Part shown: in pieces, positions 10,473 through 22,803 of the stretch
Layout: each line of letters begins with the position of its first letter
Position numbering within the stretch: the first letter of the stretch is position 1
Source of the DNA: Pseudocercospora fijiensis CIRAD86
Lineage: Eukaryota; Ascomycota; Dothideomycetes; Mycosphaerellales; Mycosphaerellaceae
NCBI RefSeq assembly: GCF_000340215.1
Contig: NW_006921537.1
Location: 3,207,685-3,271,684 of the forward strand
Reading direction: 5' to 3'
DNA length: 64,000 nucleotides
Translations under genes and position numbers: made by a program
The notes under the pieces: generated by a model
The model's input: only the letters and a program-made list of their open reading frames with translations
The model's database searches: none
Told to the model about the DNA's origin: nothing

Positions 10473-12726
10473 TAGTATTCGATCTACCCTTTAAGGGTAG
10501 TAGCTAGATAGTCCGTATTTTAAGCTTTTAGCGGTATAGCCCCGAAAACCGTTAATCTAACTATATTGCGCCCGAAGAACGGGACCTATACGTACTATTC
10601 TATCAAAACAACCGTACTAATTATTAAGCAAGGCCTTCTATACGGCCTATTATACTAAATCAATCGCACTAAGCCGATATCTACTAATTTCGCTATATCC
10701 GTATCTTAGGGGCCTATAATATATTATCGGTGTTACCCCTTACAATAGCCGGCTTATTACGAAGCAACAACAACCGTACTGCCGCTAGCAGCGCTAGCAA
10801 CGACAACGCTAGTAGTATAGTACCTACTAAAGTGCCTACTAAAGCACCTGCTAAGGTACCTGCTAAAGAGCCTACTACTAGGCCTACCGAAGAACCTATA
10901 GTTCTAGGTAACGACCTAGAGTTGCCTATTAACGATATACTTAACAACATTGTTAATCGACGATATAGCTAACTAGCCTTTAGCCCCTAGCTAGTAGCGA
11001 GACTTTAAGAAGCTACCTAAAACAGGCTCGCTACTCTACGTTAAGAACAATAGCTAAAGGACAACCTCCTCGAAATTCGCCGCCTTTAGGGGGCCCTAAC
11101 AACTAATACTAAGCCGACAATAGGGCCTTCCTTACTATTAGTCCTAGTCTAGAAGAAGGATGCTAAACTTAAGAACTATACCGTATTTAATAGCTCTAGT
11201 CGAAAGTAATACAACGACTATATTCGTAACTGTAAGCTTAACTAGCGAAACGCACTAAGGGCCCTTCTAGACGACTATTCGTTAGTCGTCTATGCTATAT
11301 AGTATATCAACGGTAACCCTAAGCGTATATAGGATAACTATTTTAATTCCCTTTACGACTAGACCGCTATTTAATAGCAGGATTACAAGACTATTATGCT
11401 AAACACCCTTAGCAACCCTATATTGCGCTAGTAGCACGCCTAAGACTAATACCTACGTGCTAAACAAAAGGCCGACTAAACCTCTCGATCCTTCGAGGCC
11501 TATCTAAAGACCCTTAAGGACGACTTGCTACCTAAGACCGACTCTATCTAGATATCTAAGATACGACCTAAACTAAGATAGGAACTAGTCCTTAAATTAG
11601 ACCGCCGCCGTATATTCGAATAGGCCAATCTTATACGCATTCAATTCATAGTCGAAGTAGAGATAGCTAAACGAGCTATTTAGCTCTAATAACAGTTAGA
11701 ATCTAAGATACGCCTAGCTACCTATCGTAGCCGCGGAGGAAACTAAGGTTCCTACTAGAACAATAATACTAACAATAGGAATAGTAACAACGACCGTAGA
11801 AGGGGCCGTAGCCGACGGCTATATAGAGGAGGCCGCGATAGGGGCCGTAGAAGGGGCTCGTATCCCTATAGTACTAATCGCTTAACTAATAATAGTAGTA
11901 ATAGCGGCTATAGCAACCCCCTAACTAGATTGAAGTGCTTTAATTGTAATAGTACTAGCTATCTACTAGGCTAATGCGACAAACCTAAGGACTAGGCCCG
12001 AATCGACCGTACTACTACTAAGCACCGTAAGCACCTTTTAGCCGCTAACGCTACCCCTATAGGCTAACCTTCGAAAAAAGAGTAAGCGCCGCACTAACCG
12101 TTAGCCTTGTATAGCGTAAAACCATCGACATTGTGCTAGCTATTATACGCGCCTATCTTATATAGGACACATATAGAGACAACTATAAGACTAAGGTTAT
12201 ACTAGACCTAGGGAATTTAGTTAGTGCCCTTATTAGCTACCGCCTAGTTAAGCAATTAGACCTCCGACAATTGCCTAGAACTAACATACTAACCCTTGCT
12301 TAGTTTAATAACGCTCGGCACTTAACCTATAGGGCCTACTATATTCCTATAGTTCTAAAGGACGACCTCGGAAATAAACGCCTACTAGACTTTACTACCT
12401 ACGCGGTAGATATAGACAACCTGTATAGGGGAGCTACTATTGTTATTAGCAACCCTGTTCTTAAGCACTATGCTATAGTTATAGACCTAGGCCTTTAATA
12501 GTAGCGATTTAGAATCGCTAGAAGAGAGGACATTAAATATATTAATATTAGCGAGTGTCCTAACGATATTAGGGTCCTGTTTATTAGCAACCTAATACTA
12601 GCCTCTACCTTAGCCGACCTAATAGTCGACCTATTAGGCGACGATAATAAGCCTATACCCCCTAATAGCATAGACCCTAATTAGCTCGAGCGTACACTAG
12701 AGCCTATTCGAGAGACCTATATTAAT

Positions 12727-13128
12727 GTGTTTAAACACTACTTAGCATCGACATTACCTATATTTAAAGAGACGGATTATAAGATTGATATTATAGAGGG
12801 CAAAGAGGTTCCTTTTAGTCCCCTTTATAACCTTAGTAAGCGAGAGCTTGCTATATTACGTAAGTACCTAGAGGAGAACCTAGCTAATAGCCGCATTCGG
12901 TATAGTAACAGCCCTGCTAGTGCACCAATCCTGTTTGTTCTAAAGAAGGATAGTAGCCTACGGTTATACGTTAATTACCGTAGGCTTAATACTGTTACTA
13001 TTAAAGACCGCTATCTACTTCCGCTTATTAATAAGACCCTCGATCGCCTTTCTAGGGCCTACTTCTATACTATACTAGACATTAAGGATGCGTACTATCG
13101 TATCTGTATTCGTAAGGGCGACGAATAG
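12727..13128 (+). pseudogene. Reverse-transcriptase fragment of the gypsy polyprotein
   Basis: Longest uninterrupted piece of pol (133 codons). It reads the N-terminal fingers and palm of a Ty3/gypsy reverse transcriptase (SPLYNLSKREL, SPASAPILFV, LYVNYRRLN, FYTILDIKDAYYRI). A TAG ends it at the position of a family Trp (EW-K/TAFRTR). The same frame continues through YLDDILVY and later motifs with further TAG/TAA codons. Confidence 0.88.
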
Positions 13129-14787
13129 AAGACAGCCTTCCGCACTCGTTATAGCTATTTTAAGTATTTAGTTATACTATTTAGGCTAGCTAATGCCCCT
13201 ACGACCTTCCAGTCCTATACCAATCGGGCCCTATTAGGCCTATTAGACTACCTCTACGTAGTCTATCTAGACGATATCCTAGTCTATATATACTTACCTA
13301 ACATTGCGGAATATTAGGCCGCCGTACGTAAGGTACTCGACCGCCTACGGGCCTATAGCTTATATTGCAAGCCTTCTAAATACACCTTTGCTACTAAAGA
13401 GGTATTATTCCTCGGCTTCCTTATATTAACTAAGGGTATTAAGGCTAATCCTAATTAGATTAAAACCATTACTAAATAGCCTATTCCTACGTTAATTAAG
13501 GAGCTATAGTCGTTCCTCGGCTTTGCTAATTTCTATCGTCGCTTTATTAAGAGCTATTTACGGTATGTAATGCCTCTAACTAAGCTTACTAAAACTAAGG
13601 CTAACCTAACTAGAGAGTTTAAATAGACTAATAGAGCATAAGCCGCTTTTAACGGCTTAAAGAAGCGCTTTACTAAAGTCCCCTTATTGCACTATTTCGT
13701 ACTAAGCAAGCAGATCCGCATTGAGACTAACGCTTTACAGTTTGCTATATTAGCTATTATGTTACAATAGGCTAATAACAATTACTAGCACCCGATTGCC
13801 TTCTTCTTAAGGAAGATAATTAATGCTAAGCGTCGTTACGAGACCTACGAGTAAGAGCTCTTAGCAATCGTAGAAGCCTTTAAGCACTAGCGCTATTATC
13901 TCGATAGTGCTTAGCACCCTATTTAGGTCTATACGGACTATAACAACCTCCGTAGAATTACGAAGGTTACTAGGGTTATAGGTCGATAGGCTAGATAGGC
14001 CGTCTACCTCGCTAGGTTCGATTTTAATATATTATATTAGCTAGGCGTAAGTAACCCTACTAATAGCCTATCGAGGCGACCTAATTACAATAGCGAGACT
14101 TAGCAATCTATTAATTTATTGTTTCTAACCCTATAGTATAAGATTGCTATAGCCTGTATTGTTAATAAGTACGCGTAGGATAAGCGGCTTACCGGACTCC
14201 GCGACGGCTCGAAGTATATTAATACTCTTACTATATTAATAGTACGTATTAAGGACACAGATAGGAGAAGTTATAATAACTCCCTAGTCGATATCGCTAT
14301 ATATAGTAACAGCGATTAAAGCACTACTATAGTTAATCTGGCTGCTAGTGCTATTAGATGTATATAATACGTACCTCGTTTAATAGCGAGGGTGCTATTA
14401 AATAACCTTACAAATAGGGATAGTCAATCGTTTATAGATAAGCTATTACGTACTTAGTAGAGGGACGCCTTTGCTACTAAACGTATCGACAAGCTTATAA
14501 GTAGGCGAACGACTCGATCTAGTAAGAGTAACTAGTCGATCGACAATAAAGGTTATTTAAAGTTTAAGGGCAGATGCTATATCCCCGCTAAACATTCGAT
14601 CCGACAAGAACTTCTTAAGCGATACTATAATAGTAAGCTTGCCGGTTACTATAGCATAGAGAGGTCGTACGAGCTACTATCGCGCATATACTACTAGCTA
14701 AATAGTAAGCGGGATATAAAGGACTACGTAAACACGTATGCCGTATATTAACGAGTTAAAGCACTAAAGCACTTACTATTTAGCGAG

Positions 14788-14988
14788 TTGTCTTTACTCC
14801 CTGTTCCAAAGAAGCTATTTGCTAAGCTTATAATAGATTTTATTATAGGCCTTCCGCCTACTAAGTATAAAGGAAGCAAGGATATATATAATACTATCCT
14901 AGTTGTCGTAGACCGGTTTACTAAGGGCGCTCGTCACATTCCTACCCGAAAGGACCAGACGGCTATTAACCTAGCTAAGGCGCTGTAG
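14788..14988 (+). pseudogene. Integrase-core fragment of the gypsy polyprotein
   Basis: Sixty-six codons that read the integrase catalytic core start (KLIIDFIIGLPP, ILVVVDRFTKGARHIPT). The Asp of IIDF is the first acidic catalytic residue. It ends at TAG and continues in the same frame into the rest of integrase. Confidence 0.85.
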
Positions 14989-17193
14989 ACTAATATCTTC
15001 TATATCTATTAGGGAACCCCTAAAGGGATAGTCTCCGATAGGGGCTCGACATTTATATCGCACTATTAGAGCGAAATATGCCTATAGCTAAGACTAAAGC
15101 ATCGGCTATTAATAGCCTTCTATCTACAGACTAACGGTTAAATAGAGAGATAGAATGCTACCCTATAGCAATACCTACGTAGCTATATTAACGAGAATCC
15201 TAACGACTAGGTTAACCTCCTATAACTAGCTAAATTCGTATATAATAATAGTATCTACTTATTAACCAAGGTGTTACTATATATAGCTATAATAGGCTAG
15301 AACGCTGCGATGCTACAAGACCCCCTATCGCTCGAGGCCGAGCGTAAGGAAAGGGAAGCGCGTTAAGTACTAATACCTAAGATACTAGCAGCTATTAAGA
15401 GGGTTTAAAAGATACGAGAGATTTACGCTAAGATAGCTAACAAACTAGCAAAGGCCTAGGCCTATTAGAAGGCCTACTATAATAAACACTACCTTCTAAT
15501 AACCTTCAAGCAAGGCGACCTAGTTATACTTAGTACGAAGAACCTCCGTATCCGCAAACACCCTTCGCCTAATAGCAAAACAAGGCCCAAACTCGCACTA
15601 AGGTACATTAGCCCTTTCCGTATCCGAGAACCTAGGGGCACCTAGGCCTATTAGTTATAGCTTCTACCTTATTACACTATCTATAATACCTTCTATATAT
15701 CCCTCCTTAAGCCGTACTACCTACGCGAAGGGGATAAAGCACCTACTAAATCCGAGGACATACTAGCTAATAGTAAAGAACTATAGTCTATAGAACGTAT
15801 TCTAAAGCATCGGACTAGGTAAGGCAAAAAGGAGTACCTCCTAAGATAGCAAGGCTATTCGCCTAAATAGGACTCGTAGGAAGCTAAAGCCTCTTTTAAA
15901 GATATAACTAAGTTGTTAGATAAGTATTAGACTAGTATAAAGAACAAGAAGAAGGCTAAGGGCCTGTAATGTCGCCTAGGAACAATGCTACCCCTAGGGT
16001 GCTATTAGCTAACTAATTAGAGGCCGGCAAACTAGGACAATAAGATTATACTACTATAGTAAACGCGTACTAAGTGTTAATAAGCGCGCTATAACGCGTT
16101 AACTATTTACTACTCTTTTAGGAAACTACCTCTCTACTAACGCGCCCTATAAGGCCCTTCTCCTAGTATTTAGGTCCCCCTTTTATTCCTTTATTCTATC
16201 GAGGCCTCGAGGCCTAGGCGATCGGCGAGGGCGGCGTCGCGCTTGTAACGGCGCGGCTAGCGCGGCTATATTAGTAACAGTATTGCGGAGTGTGTTACTA
16301 ATTAAGAAAGGAAGGATATAGCTATATTAGTAATAGTGTTACCGAGTTGTTATTAGTTAAAGAAGGAAATTAGAAGGTAAAGTTAGTACTAAGACGACTA
16401 GCGCCGCTATTATTAATATTACTTGCTATTATTACTATACCTACGGACACAACCTTACCTATACTACGAGCCTAAGGCACCTTTAATTAAAACTTTAATT
16501 AAAACTTTAAGCCGCCTAAAAGATTAAACGACTAATAGACTAACTAAGGGCAAAACTATAGAGCTAAGCTAGCCGGGGTCGATCTTGCGGACAATAGGTT
16601 ACTCCTCGATCTATCTAATCCTTTAAGCGAGGCGAACCTCTACTACTACACTTATAATAGCCTTTACCTATAGAAACTAGACGAGCTATGTTTTTTGAAA
16701 GATAAGATAAGATTAACAATTAAAGGCTACTAAACCTAACTAATTAGGGCTAGTAAAACTACGATAGTAAATAATAGCCCTCGTAATAATAAGAGTAACC
16801 CTCGGAACGGACAAACCCTCGGAGCGGACATTTCTAGGTCTTTTAGAGTAGACGCAAAGAACTCGGTACGACATTACTTAGAACGGAGGCAGGGCTATAG
16901 TGCCTCGTACGTCTACCTATTATAGCAGGGAAGACGCGCTCATATTATAATTAGTCGAAGGCCCTCAATTCTCGTAGTTATATATTACTTTATTATATAT
17001 AAGGATAGCGTAGCTAGAGTTAAACATTGTGTTGTATTAGAGGTAAGGTTTGATATAGTTACATAATCGGTAGTTATACGTTTAATTTAGCGCGGACTAA
17101 GCGGCTTATTAGACCTACTAAGTTAGTAGCAATAGAGGTTGAGACTAGAATAAAGACCGGCTACGAGGGCGCGGCCTTTAGAAGGGAAGCGTA

Positions 17194-17400
17194 TATTAGG
17201 ACTAAAGAGGTTATACGTAATTAGTATATAACCGGGCTCGAGTAAAGCTAGGGTCTCGATGCCCTAGGTAGGGGCCGTAGGGCTTAGCGCTTAGCAGTAG
17301 GCCAACTAGCCTGCCTTCCTCCTTCTCCTCCTAGCTCCTTATCGAATACTACTCGTACCCACTACTACCCTATCTACCTACTAACATAACCTATCTTATA
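17194..17400 (+). repeat. 3' LTR of gypsy element
   Basis: A ~207-bp direct repeat of the 5' LTR. The TG start is now TA (TATTAGGACTAAAGAGG), a RIP change, and there is a short insertion (GGCCGTAG) near 17267. Followed by TATAT. Confidence 0.8.
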
Positions 17401-18200
17401 TATATTTACGCCTAGCAAATGCTTAGAGGTAAGAGAGCGGCTAATTCTATAGATCTACCTATATTTCTGTTTATAGTAAATAGGTAGTTATATCGTAGCT
17501 AAAGCAATCTAGAAGCTATTCGTATAGCGTTTGTCTTAAAGTAGCATTTTATAATTTAAAAATTTTTATTCCTATATCTTTAGAAATATATAGATTATTA
17601 TATAGATAATAATTTTCATTATATTAATACCTAGGTACGATTCTAATATAACTTTTGCTTAAAATGTATAGTTATTATACTATTCCACCTATTTTATAGG
17701 TATATAAGGTTAATACTATAGATTTAGTATATTTGTTTTTAGGCTCTTCTACGAAGACTTCTTATATATACTACTAGACTATATATAGAAGAGCTAAGAA
17801 CCGATCGACGCTAATTATACGTAGGTTAGGTAAAGGAAGGTAGAAGGCAGAAGGTAGAAGGTAGAAGGTAGAAGGTAGGATAAAGTCTATAGTAAGAAGA
17901 GCCTAAGAAGGAGGTAGTATTTATCCTCATTTCTATAAGCGCGTAACAACTCTTCCTCCTCTCCTCTCCTTATCCGAATACAAATCTACCTTCCCGCATA
18001 TTCTATCGAGATGTGAGATAGAAAAAAAATATCGTTATCGACTCTCCGTCTCTGCTCCTAAATGTTTAAGATCTAATCTCTTAAACTTCTCGGCACGCTA
18101 CACGCTATCCGATTATACGGATTTATCCTAGATATTAGGTGTTTTAGCTAAACCTAGAGCAGAGTTAGGGGCACAGTCTTTTACTAGCGTTTACTAGGCA
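17401..18200. repeat. RIP-mutated sequence with GAAGGTA minisatellite
   Basis: TA-rich, CA/TG-poor. Tandem AGAAGGT units lie near 17845-17885, a reverse-complement look-alike of the CTACCTTCT repeats at 9900-9955. No domain is readable. Confidence 0.6.
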
Positions 18201-21200
18201 ATAAGCTACCCGCAATCCTCTAGTTTAGTAGCGTTTAGAACTACTCGGCGTAGTAACGATTTAGGTTAAGAAGGGCGCCTCTCTCGAGCCTGTCGGTTAA
18301 CTATTATAGAAGCGGCAATTTTGTAGTAGACGAGACTATTGTATAGACTAAGAGTTGTTGTTATAGAATTGCTATAGAATTACCGCCTTCTACGACTATA
18401 GCGGAAGGCTTGCCCTCGCTAATTGCTATCTCTTCGACCTCGTTATTGTTATTGCTTAGTACGTAGTCTACGAGTTGTTATTAACTTACTACTACTACTA
18501 GCGGTTGACTGGCGGTTACTGTATGTCCTTACGCCTCTTAATTCTCGTCTAATTCGCTCGTTACTAGGCAAGTTATTAGCGGCGTTGTCTTCTAAGTCGT
18601 CTATTGTCTAGCTAGTTAGTCGCCTAGCCGCTCGTTCGTAATCCTCGTCTCTTATATAGCTTATTGTCGTATCTATAGTGTCCTAGTCTACGTTATAGAA
18701 GATAAGAAGCTCCTTAAAGAACGAGAGGCTAGAATCGGTAAAGCAACGGTCGTCTATAGCAATGCCGTTAATCTCGCGAATACCGTATATAAAGACCTAT
18801 AATAGCTTACCCTAATGCTAGTAGTTAGTTAAATAGTAAGTACCTAGCGGCGCAGGTAGACCTCGCACTAGCGGTATTATATCTCCTATCAAATCCACCT
18901 CTTCTATATTATCTAAATTAAGCGGTTATAAGGACTGTGTTTCTAGCACTATCTTGCGGCGCGGAATTGGCCTCGGAGTAAGGTCACCTAGCGGCGGAGG
19001 TAATAAGAACACAGGTTAGCGAATAGGTGACGATTAAACGCGCCGTTTTAATAGTAACGGTCGGAGGGTTATATTAGTATAGACGTAATAAGTTTCCGGC
19101 GTGCCTAGCGGTAGCAATCGAGTTAGTATAGTAGGTTTAGAAGGTAGTTAAGTCGTCTATTAGCGCTCGGTCTCGCCTATAAATTAGACCTCCTATAGAT
19201 TAGCGATAAAATAGTCAATATTTAGTGCGTAACAACTGTCCGAGAAGTCCTTGACCTTCCGTACGTAGAAGGCATAGAATAAGTCCTTAATAGAAGGGTT
19301 AATAGAAGGATTATCTGCTATCCGCTAATACTTTAAATTTAGTGTTTCTACCGCTTCCTTAAAGTGGCCTCGAAGGTCTCTTAATTATAGTGTTTATACT
19401 AAGGTAATAGCGTCTTCTTAATAGCCTTCGATAACGAGTTGTTAAGTATCGAGAGCGCGCTAGTATTCGTGAGCTAAGACAACGTTAAGGCCTGCAAATA
19501 GCTAGACATATTGTCGCTGTTGTATATTACTGATTTCTAGTCTATTAAACAGGTAGTTACGAAGAATGTAGTAGCAAGGAAGGCGTATTTGAAACTAGGC
19601 GAGGCAGTTATAACGAGAAGGTGTTACACCGTTATAACTGCACAGTGTGCCCTTGTATATAGGTGCCGCCTTAGCCTCTATCTTAATAGCAATATCTACC
19701 TGTTCTCGAAGGCGATCTTAAGCCGCTAGTAGCTGCAGACTCTCGAAGCCTAGAAGTCGCTTTTTGTACTAATATTATGTGCGTTTGCCGATCCTATAGC
19801 TAGCTAGTTGTGCCTTGTAAGCCTGCCTATCGTCTACCTTAAGAACCTCGAGGATAGTACTATAGAGGTTGTAGCGTACGAGGCTGCGCTTACGCTCAAA
19901 CTTGATAGCGTAGTAATAACCCTCGAGAGGCGAAGTAGTCCTTATTTGCATTAATAATAGGCTATAAAGCCTTGCCTAAGTAGCCTATTTCCGTAACGTG
20001 TGACTAGCCTAATTGTGCCGTATATATTCCACCTTACTTTGCTATTCTATAGGCTTGTTCTCTTTCAACTAGTCTTGTATCTATACTATATCGTTACCGA
20101 CGTCGGCGGAGCTTCGAGCGTAGTAGATCGAGTAGTAAAAGCGCTTAACAATCTCTAGAAATTAGGCCTCTAGAAATAACCGAAGGAAGGTCTCTTTAAC
20201 GTGCTGCTAGCAGAGGTAAATAAGCACCTGTTTCTTATCCTTCTATAATAGGTTAATTGCCGCCTGCTTAGAGGCCGAGTCGTCGATTATAGCGGCTATA
20301 GCATTCTAGTATAGTAACTAATTCTTAATAACTCGAAGACCGGCTTCTACTAGCTTAGCTTTCTAAGATTCTAGCAATAAGTGTCCTACTAGCAACTAAC
20401 ACCCTAACTAGTTACGAACATAGATAGTAAAAAGGTTCTAGCTAAGGTCGGTAGTCTTATAAGTTGCGTCTAGCAAGAACAACTGTATAGCATATAAGTT
20501 AGTAATGTTTTGAATTTTTGAAGTTAGTTATAGGAACTATAGAACGCAAGCCTTAGAAGCTTAGTTATGCGCCTTCTATAGTAATAACAACACCTGCACT
20601 TACATCCCCTGCCTCGGTATTTAATAACTGTCGCTGCTACTTAGTCTAGAAGGCAATGCTACGCTCTACCTTGCCCTTTATTTTCTTCTCTATTATCTAA
20701 TACTAGAGCGGCCTGCTATCTAGGTCGTTATAGAGGCCTTAGAGGGCGACAGGAAGGTCGTCTAGCTAGATACTCGCATTTCTACAGTCGTTACTACGCA
20801 CCTTCCTTAGATTAGGCCTAACCTTCGACTACGCAATAGTGCCTGCCTTTATATATTGCCTACCTATCTTACTAAACTCGTCCTTCGAAGGACTATTTCT
20901 AACGAAATCTAGCACCTCGGCTATATTAAATTTGCGCTATTCTATTAGCTCCTTAAGAAACACCCTTAGAGCGTTGTTTAACGACCTAATATCTATGTAT
21001 CTTAGGTTATAGCAATGTAGGTCCTTACTAACCGCGGAAGGGTCGACTCGATAGCAGCGGATACTAATTTCGTATAGTTTAGTCGCCCCCTTCCGATAAT
21101 GCGATATAACGACTACTATAGCATTATAAGGCTCTTTATTATATTTAGCCTTACGAATACTATCTAGAAGCATCCTGTTTCGCTACTAATCGCGCCTATA

Positions 21201-21590
21201 ACGATAATACTAGTGCGACCGCTACTCTAAGCTATCCTTCGTTCTTGCTAACCTCGACTCCTTATATACGTTACTTACGTAGGCCTTTAATACCTCGAAA
21301 CAGTCCGGATCGTACGTTAATCTATACTCTAGTATATTAAATAGCTATTCTCGAATCTCGATTACATTATATAGTATACGATCTAGCCTAAACGGCGGCA
21401 CTAGTTTAGACAAGACAGGTAGCATAGCGATAAGAACAATAGCAACAATAATATAATAATAAGAAGGTGCTATTTGCGCCTTTATAGAAAGAGCTAGATC
21501 TATATATAAGAAAGAGCTATAGAGATAAGGTTAGAACTAGAAGTATAACCGAGAAGGTTATTACGGTACTAGAAGAGGAAAAGCACCGTC
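18200..21590 (-). mobile_element. Mutator-like (MULE) DNA transposon remnant
   Basis: On the minus strand, around 20500 down to 20200, a frame with RIP stops reads LLLDATYKTTDLS, then NLFTIYVRN, then LLLES.KAKLVEAGLRVIKN, then IIDDSASKQAAI, then a HVKETFLR segment. This is the DDE core of fungal MULE transposases: first Asp in LDATYKT, second in IDDSAS. An N-terminal piece without stops lies at 20937-21173. Left and right ends and terminal inverted repeats were not found. Stops are TAG/TAA, in line with RIP. The right edge coincides with the change to normal composition near 21590. Confidence 0.68.
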
Positions 21591-21843
21591 AAATACTAGG
21601 CAAACTATACTGAGTTAATGGATAACGCCCTCCGGAAGTAAACCACTGTTTACAACAGTGGTACGCTAAATTTCCTGACATGCAAGACAACCTATCACAC
21701 GCCGCCGTCCAACGATGCACTAGAATATAGACTTTCGACTCAAAGAAGAATAAAGAAACGCTTAGTGCGCGCCGCGGAAACATGTTATATAGAGCTCTCC
21801 CTCCTACCGAGGTGACGAAAACATTCCTCTCATCACAGCAACG

Positions 21844-22483
21844 ATGGCGACTCGGAGGACTCAAACATTGGTGGTATTCCTCTTCTTCTTAGGAGCCATA
21901 AATTTTCCACAACAAGTTTCGGCCCAACAACAACAACAAGATCCAAAAATCGTATACCCAACCACCGCGGCCCCGAGCGCAACACCCCTCGCAAGCGCTT
22001 ACGGGTACGTTTACGCAGGATGTTGGAACGAAACGGTATCCGTCGCGAACAGTGGTGGGATTCGAGCTTTGAGTAATGGGAACCCACGATTTATATACAC
22101 TTTGCTTTACTTTTCTTTTTTATCTCTGACATATTTGCGTGCAAAAGTCAGCAAACAACACCATGACAATCAGCACCTGTTTAAATTTCTGTGGCGAAGC
22201 ATCAATGCAATACGCAGGCTTGGAATACGGGAGAGAATGCTATTGCAGCGAGTACCTTTCAGCTTTATCGGAGAAATTGAATAAGACGGCAAGATGTGAT
22301 TTTGCGTGTGATGGGAACTCGAGTCAGATTTGTGGGGGGAGGTTGGCTTTGACGTTGTATAATCGGACGAATAGTGGTGATGAGAAAGAGGGAGGTGCTT
22401 GGAGGTTGGTGGGAGGACAGAGACAGAGTTTGGTTTATGGGGTGGTAAGTGGAGGGTTTGTGGTGTTGGCGGCGTTGCTGTGA
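21844..22483 (+). CDS. WSC-domain cell-surface protein, two exons
   Basis: Exons 21844-22072 and 22152-22483 (intron GTAATG...GTCAG) give 186 residues. A signal peptide (TLVVFLFFLGAINFPQQVSA) precedes a Gln run and a WSC carbohydrate-binding domain (about residues 57-130: YVYAGCWNE, IRAL/TNNTMTISTCLNFC, GLEYGRECYC, FACDGNSSQICGG). The join restores the family's RAL-TN-MT spacing, which supports the splice. A hydrophobic C-terminus (SLVYGVVSGGFVVLAALL) suggests GPI anchoring at the plasma membrane or wall. WSC domains bind wall glucans; the specific role is unknown. It sits right at the RIP-island border. Confidence 0.85.
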
Positions 22484-22803
22484 AGGGAGGAGTGGGGAGT
22501 ACTAGGAACTGTTTGTACGGAGCTTGATGGCGATGTGCTGGCTACGACTTGCTTGCTTTACGTGCGAGTAAGGAGGAGGAAATGCTTCAAGAACGCCTGA
22601 CAATGAACTGCATCTGGACCCATACCCATACCCACGACCACGACCTCACAGTAGTGCTGGTGATACGAGCTCCAAACCTTCTTCAAGCTACCGATCAACA
22701 TCCCTTCGTTGTTCAACGTCCAAACTGGCTTTTCGTCCTTAGATGTGGCTCCAATTGATGCGGGAAGGCTGAGAACAGACCAGAAATTATACGTGCGCGG
22801 CAC
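22484..22803. other. Convergent spacer
   Basis: Between the WSC gene and the convergent protease-like gene, probably both 3' UTRs. Tandem ACCCAT/CCACGA units occur near 22618-22641. No gene recognised. Confidence 0.4.

Larger units (their letters stand above)
10275..17400 (+). mobile_element. Full-length Ty3/gypsy chromovirus, RIP-inactivated
   Basis: LTR retrotransposon of about 7.1 kb with both LTRs and a TATAT flank on each side. Gag can be followed from 10730 to about 12100, including a Pro/Thr/Lys repeat, an Arg/Gly-rich region and a CCHC knuckle at about 11935 whose His codon is now Tyr. Then come an aspartic-protease-like segment (12200-12480), reverse transcriptase (12727-13450, with YLDD intact at 13264), RNase H (13700-14100), integrase (core from 14788, IDFIIGLPP and VVDRFTKGARH) and a C-terminal chromodomain (about 15780-15935, IERILKHRTR...KKEYLL). 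Stops are only TAG/TAA at former Gln/Trp codons. A purine tract AGAAGGGAAG precedes the 3' LTR. Non-functional. Confidence 0.9.

Noticed and set aside
10714..10950. Hydrophobic minus-strand frame resembling a membrane protein
   Set aside because: Antisense of the Pro/Thr/Lys repeat at the start of gypsy gag.
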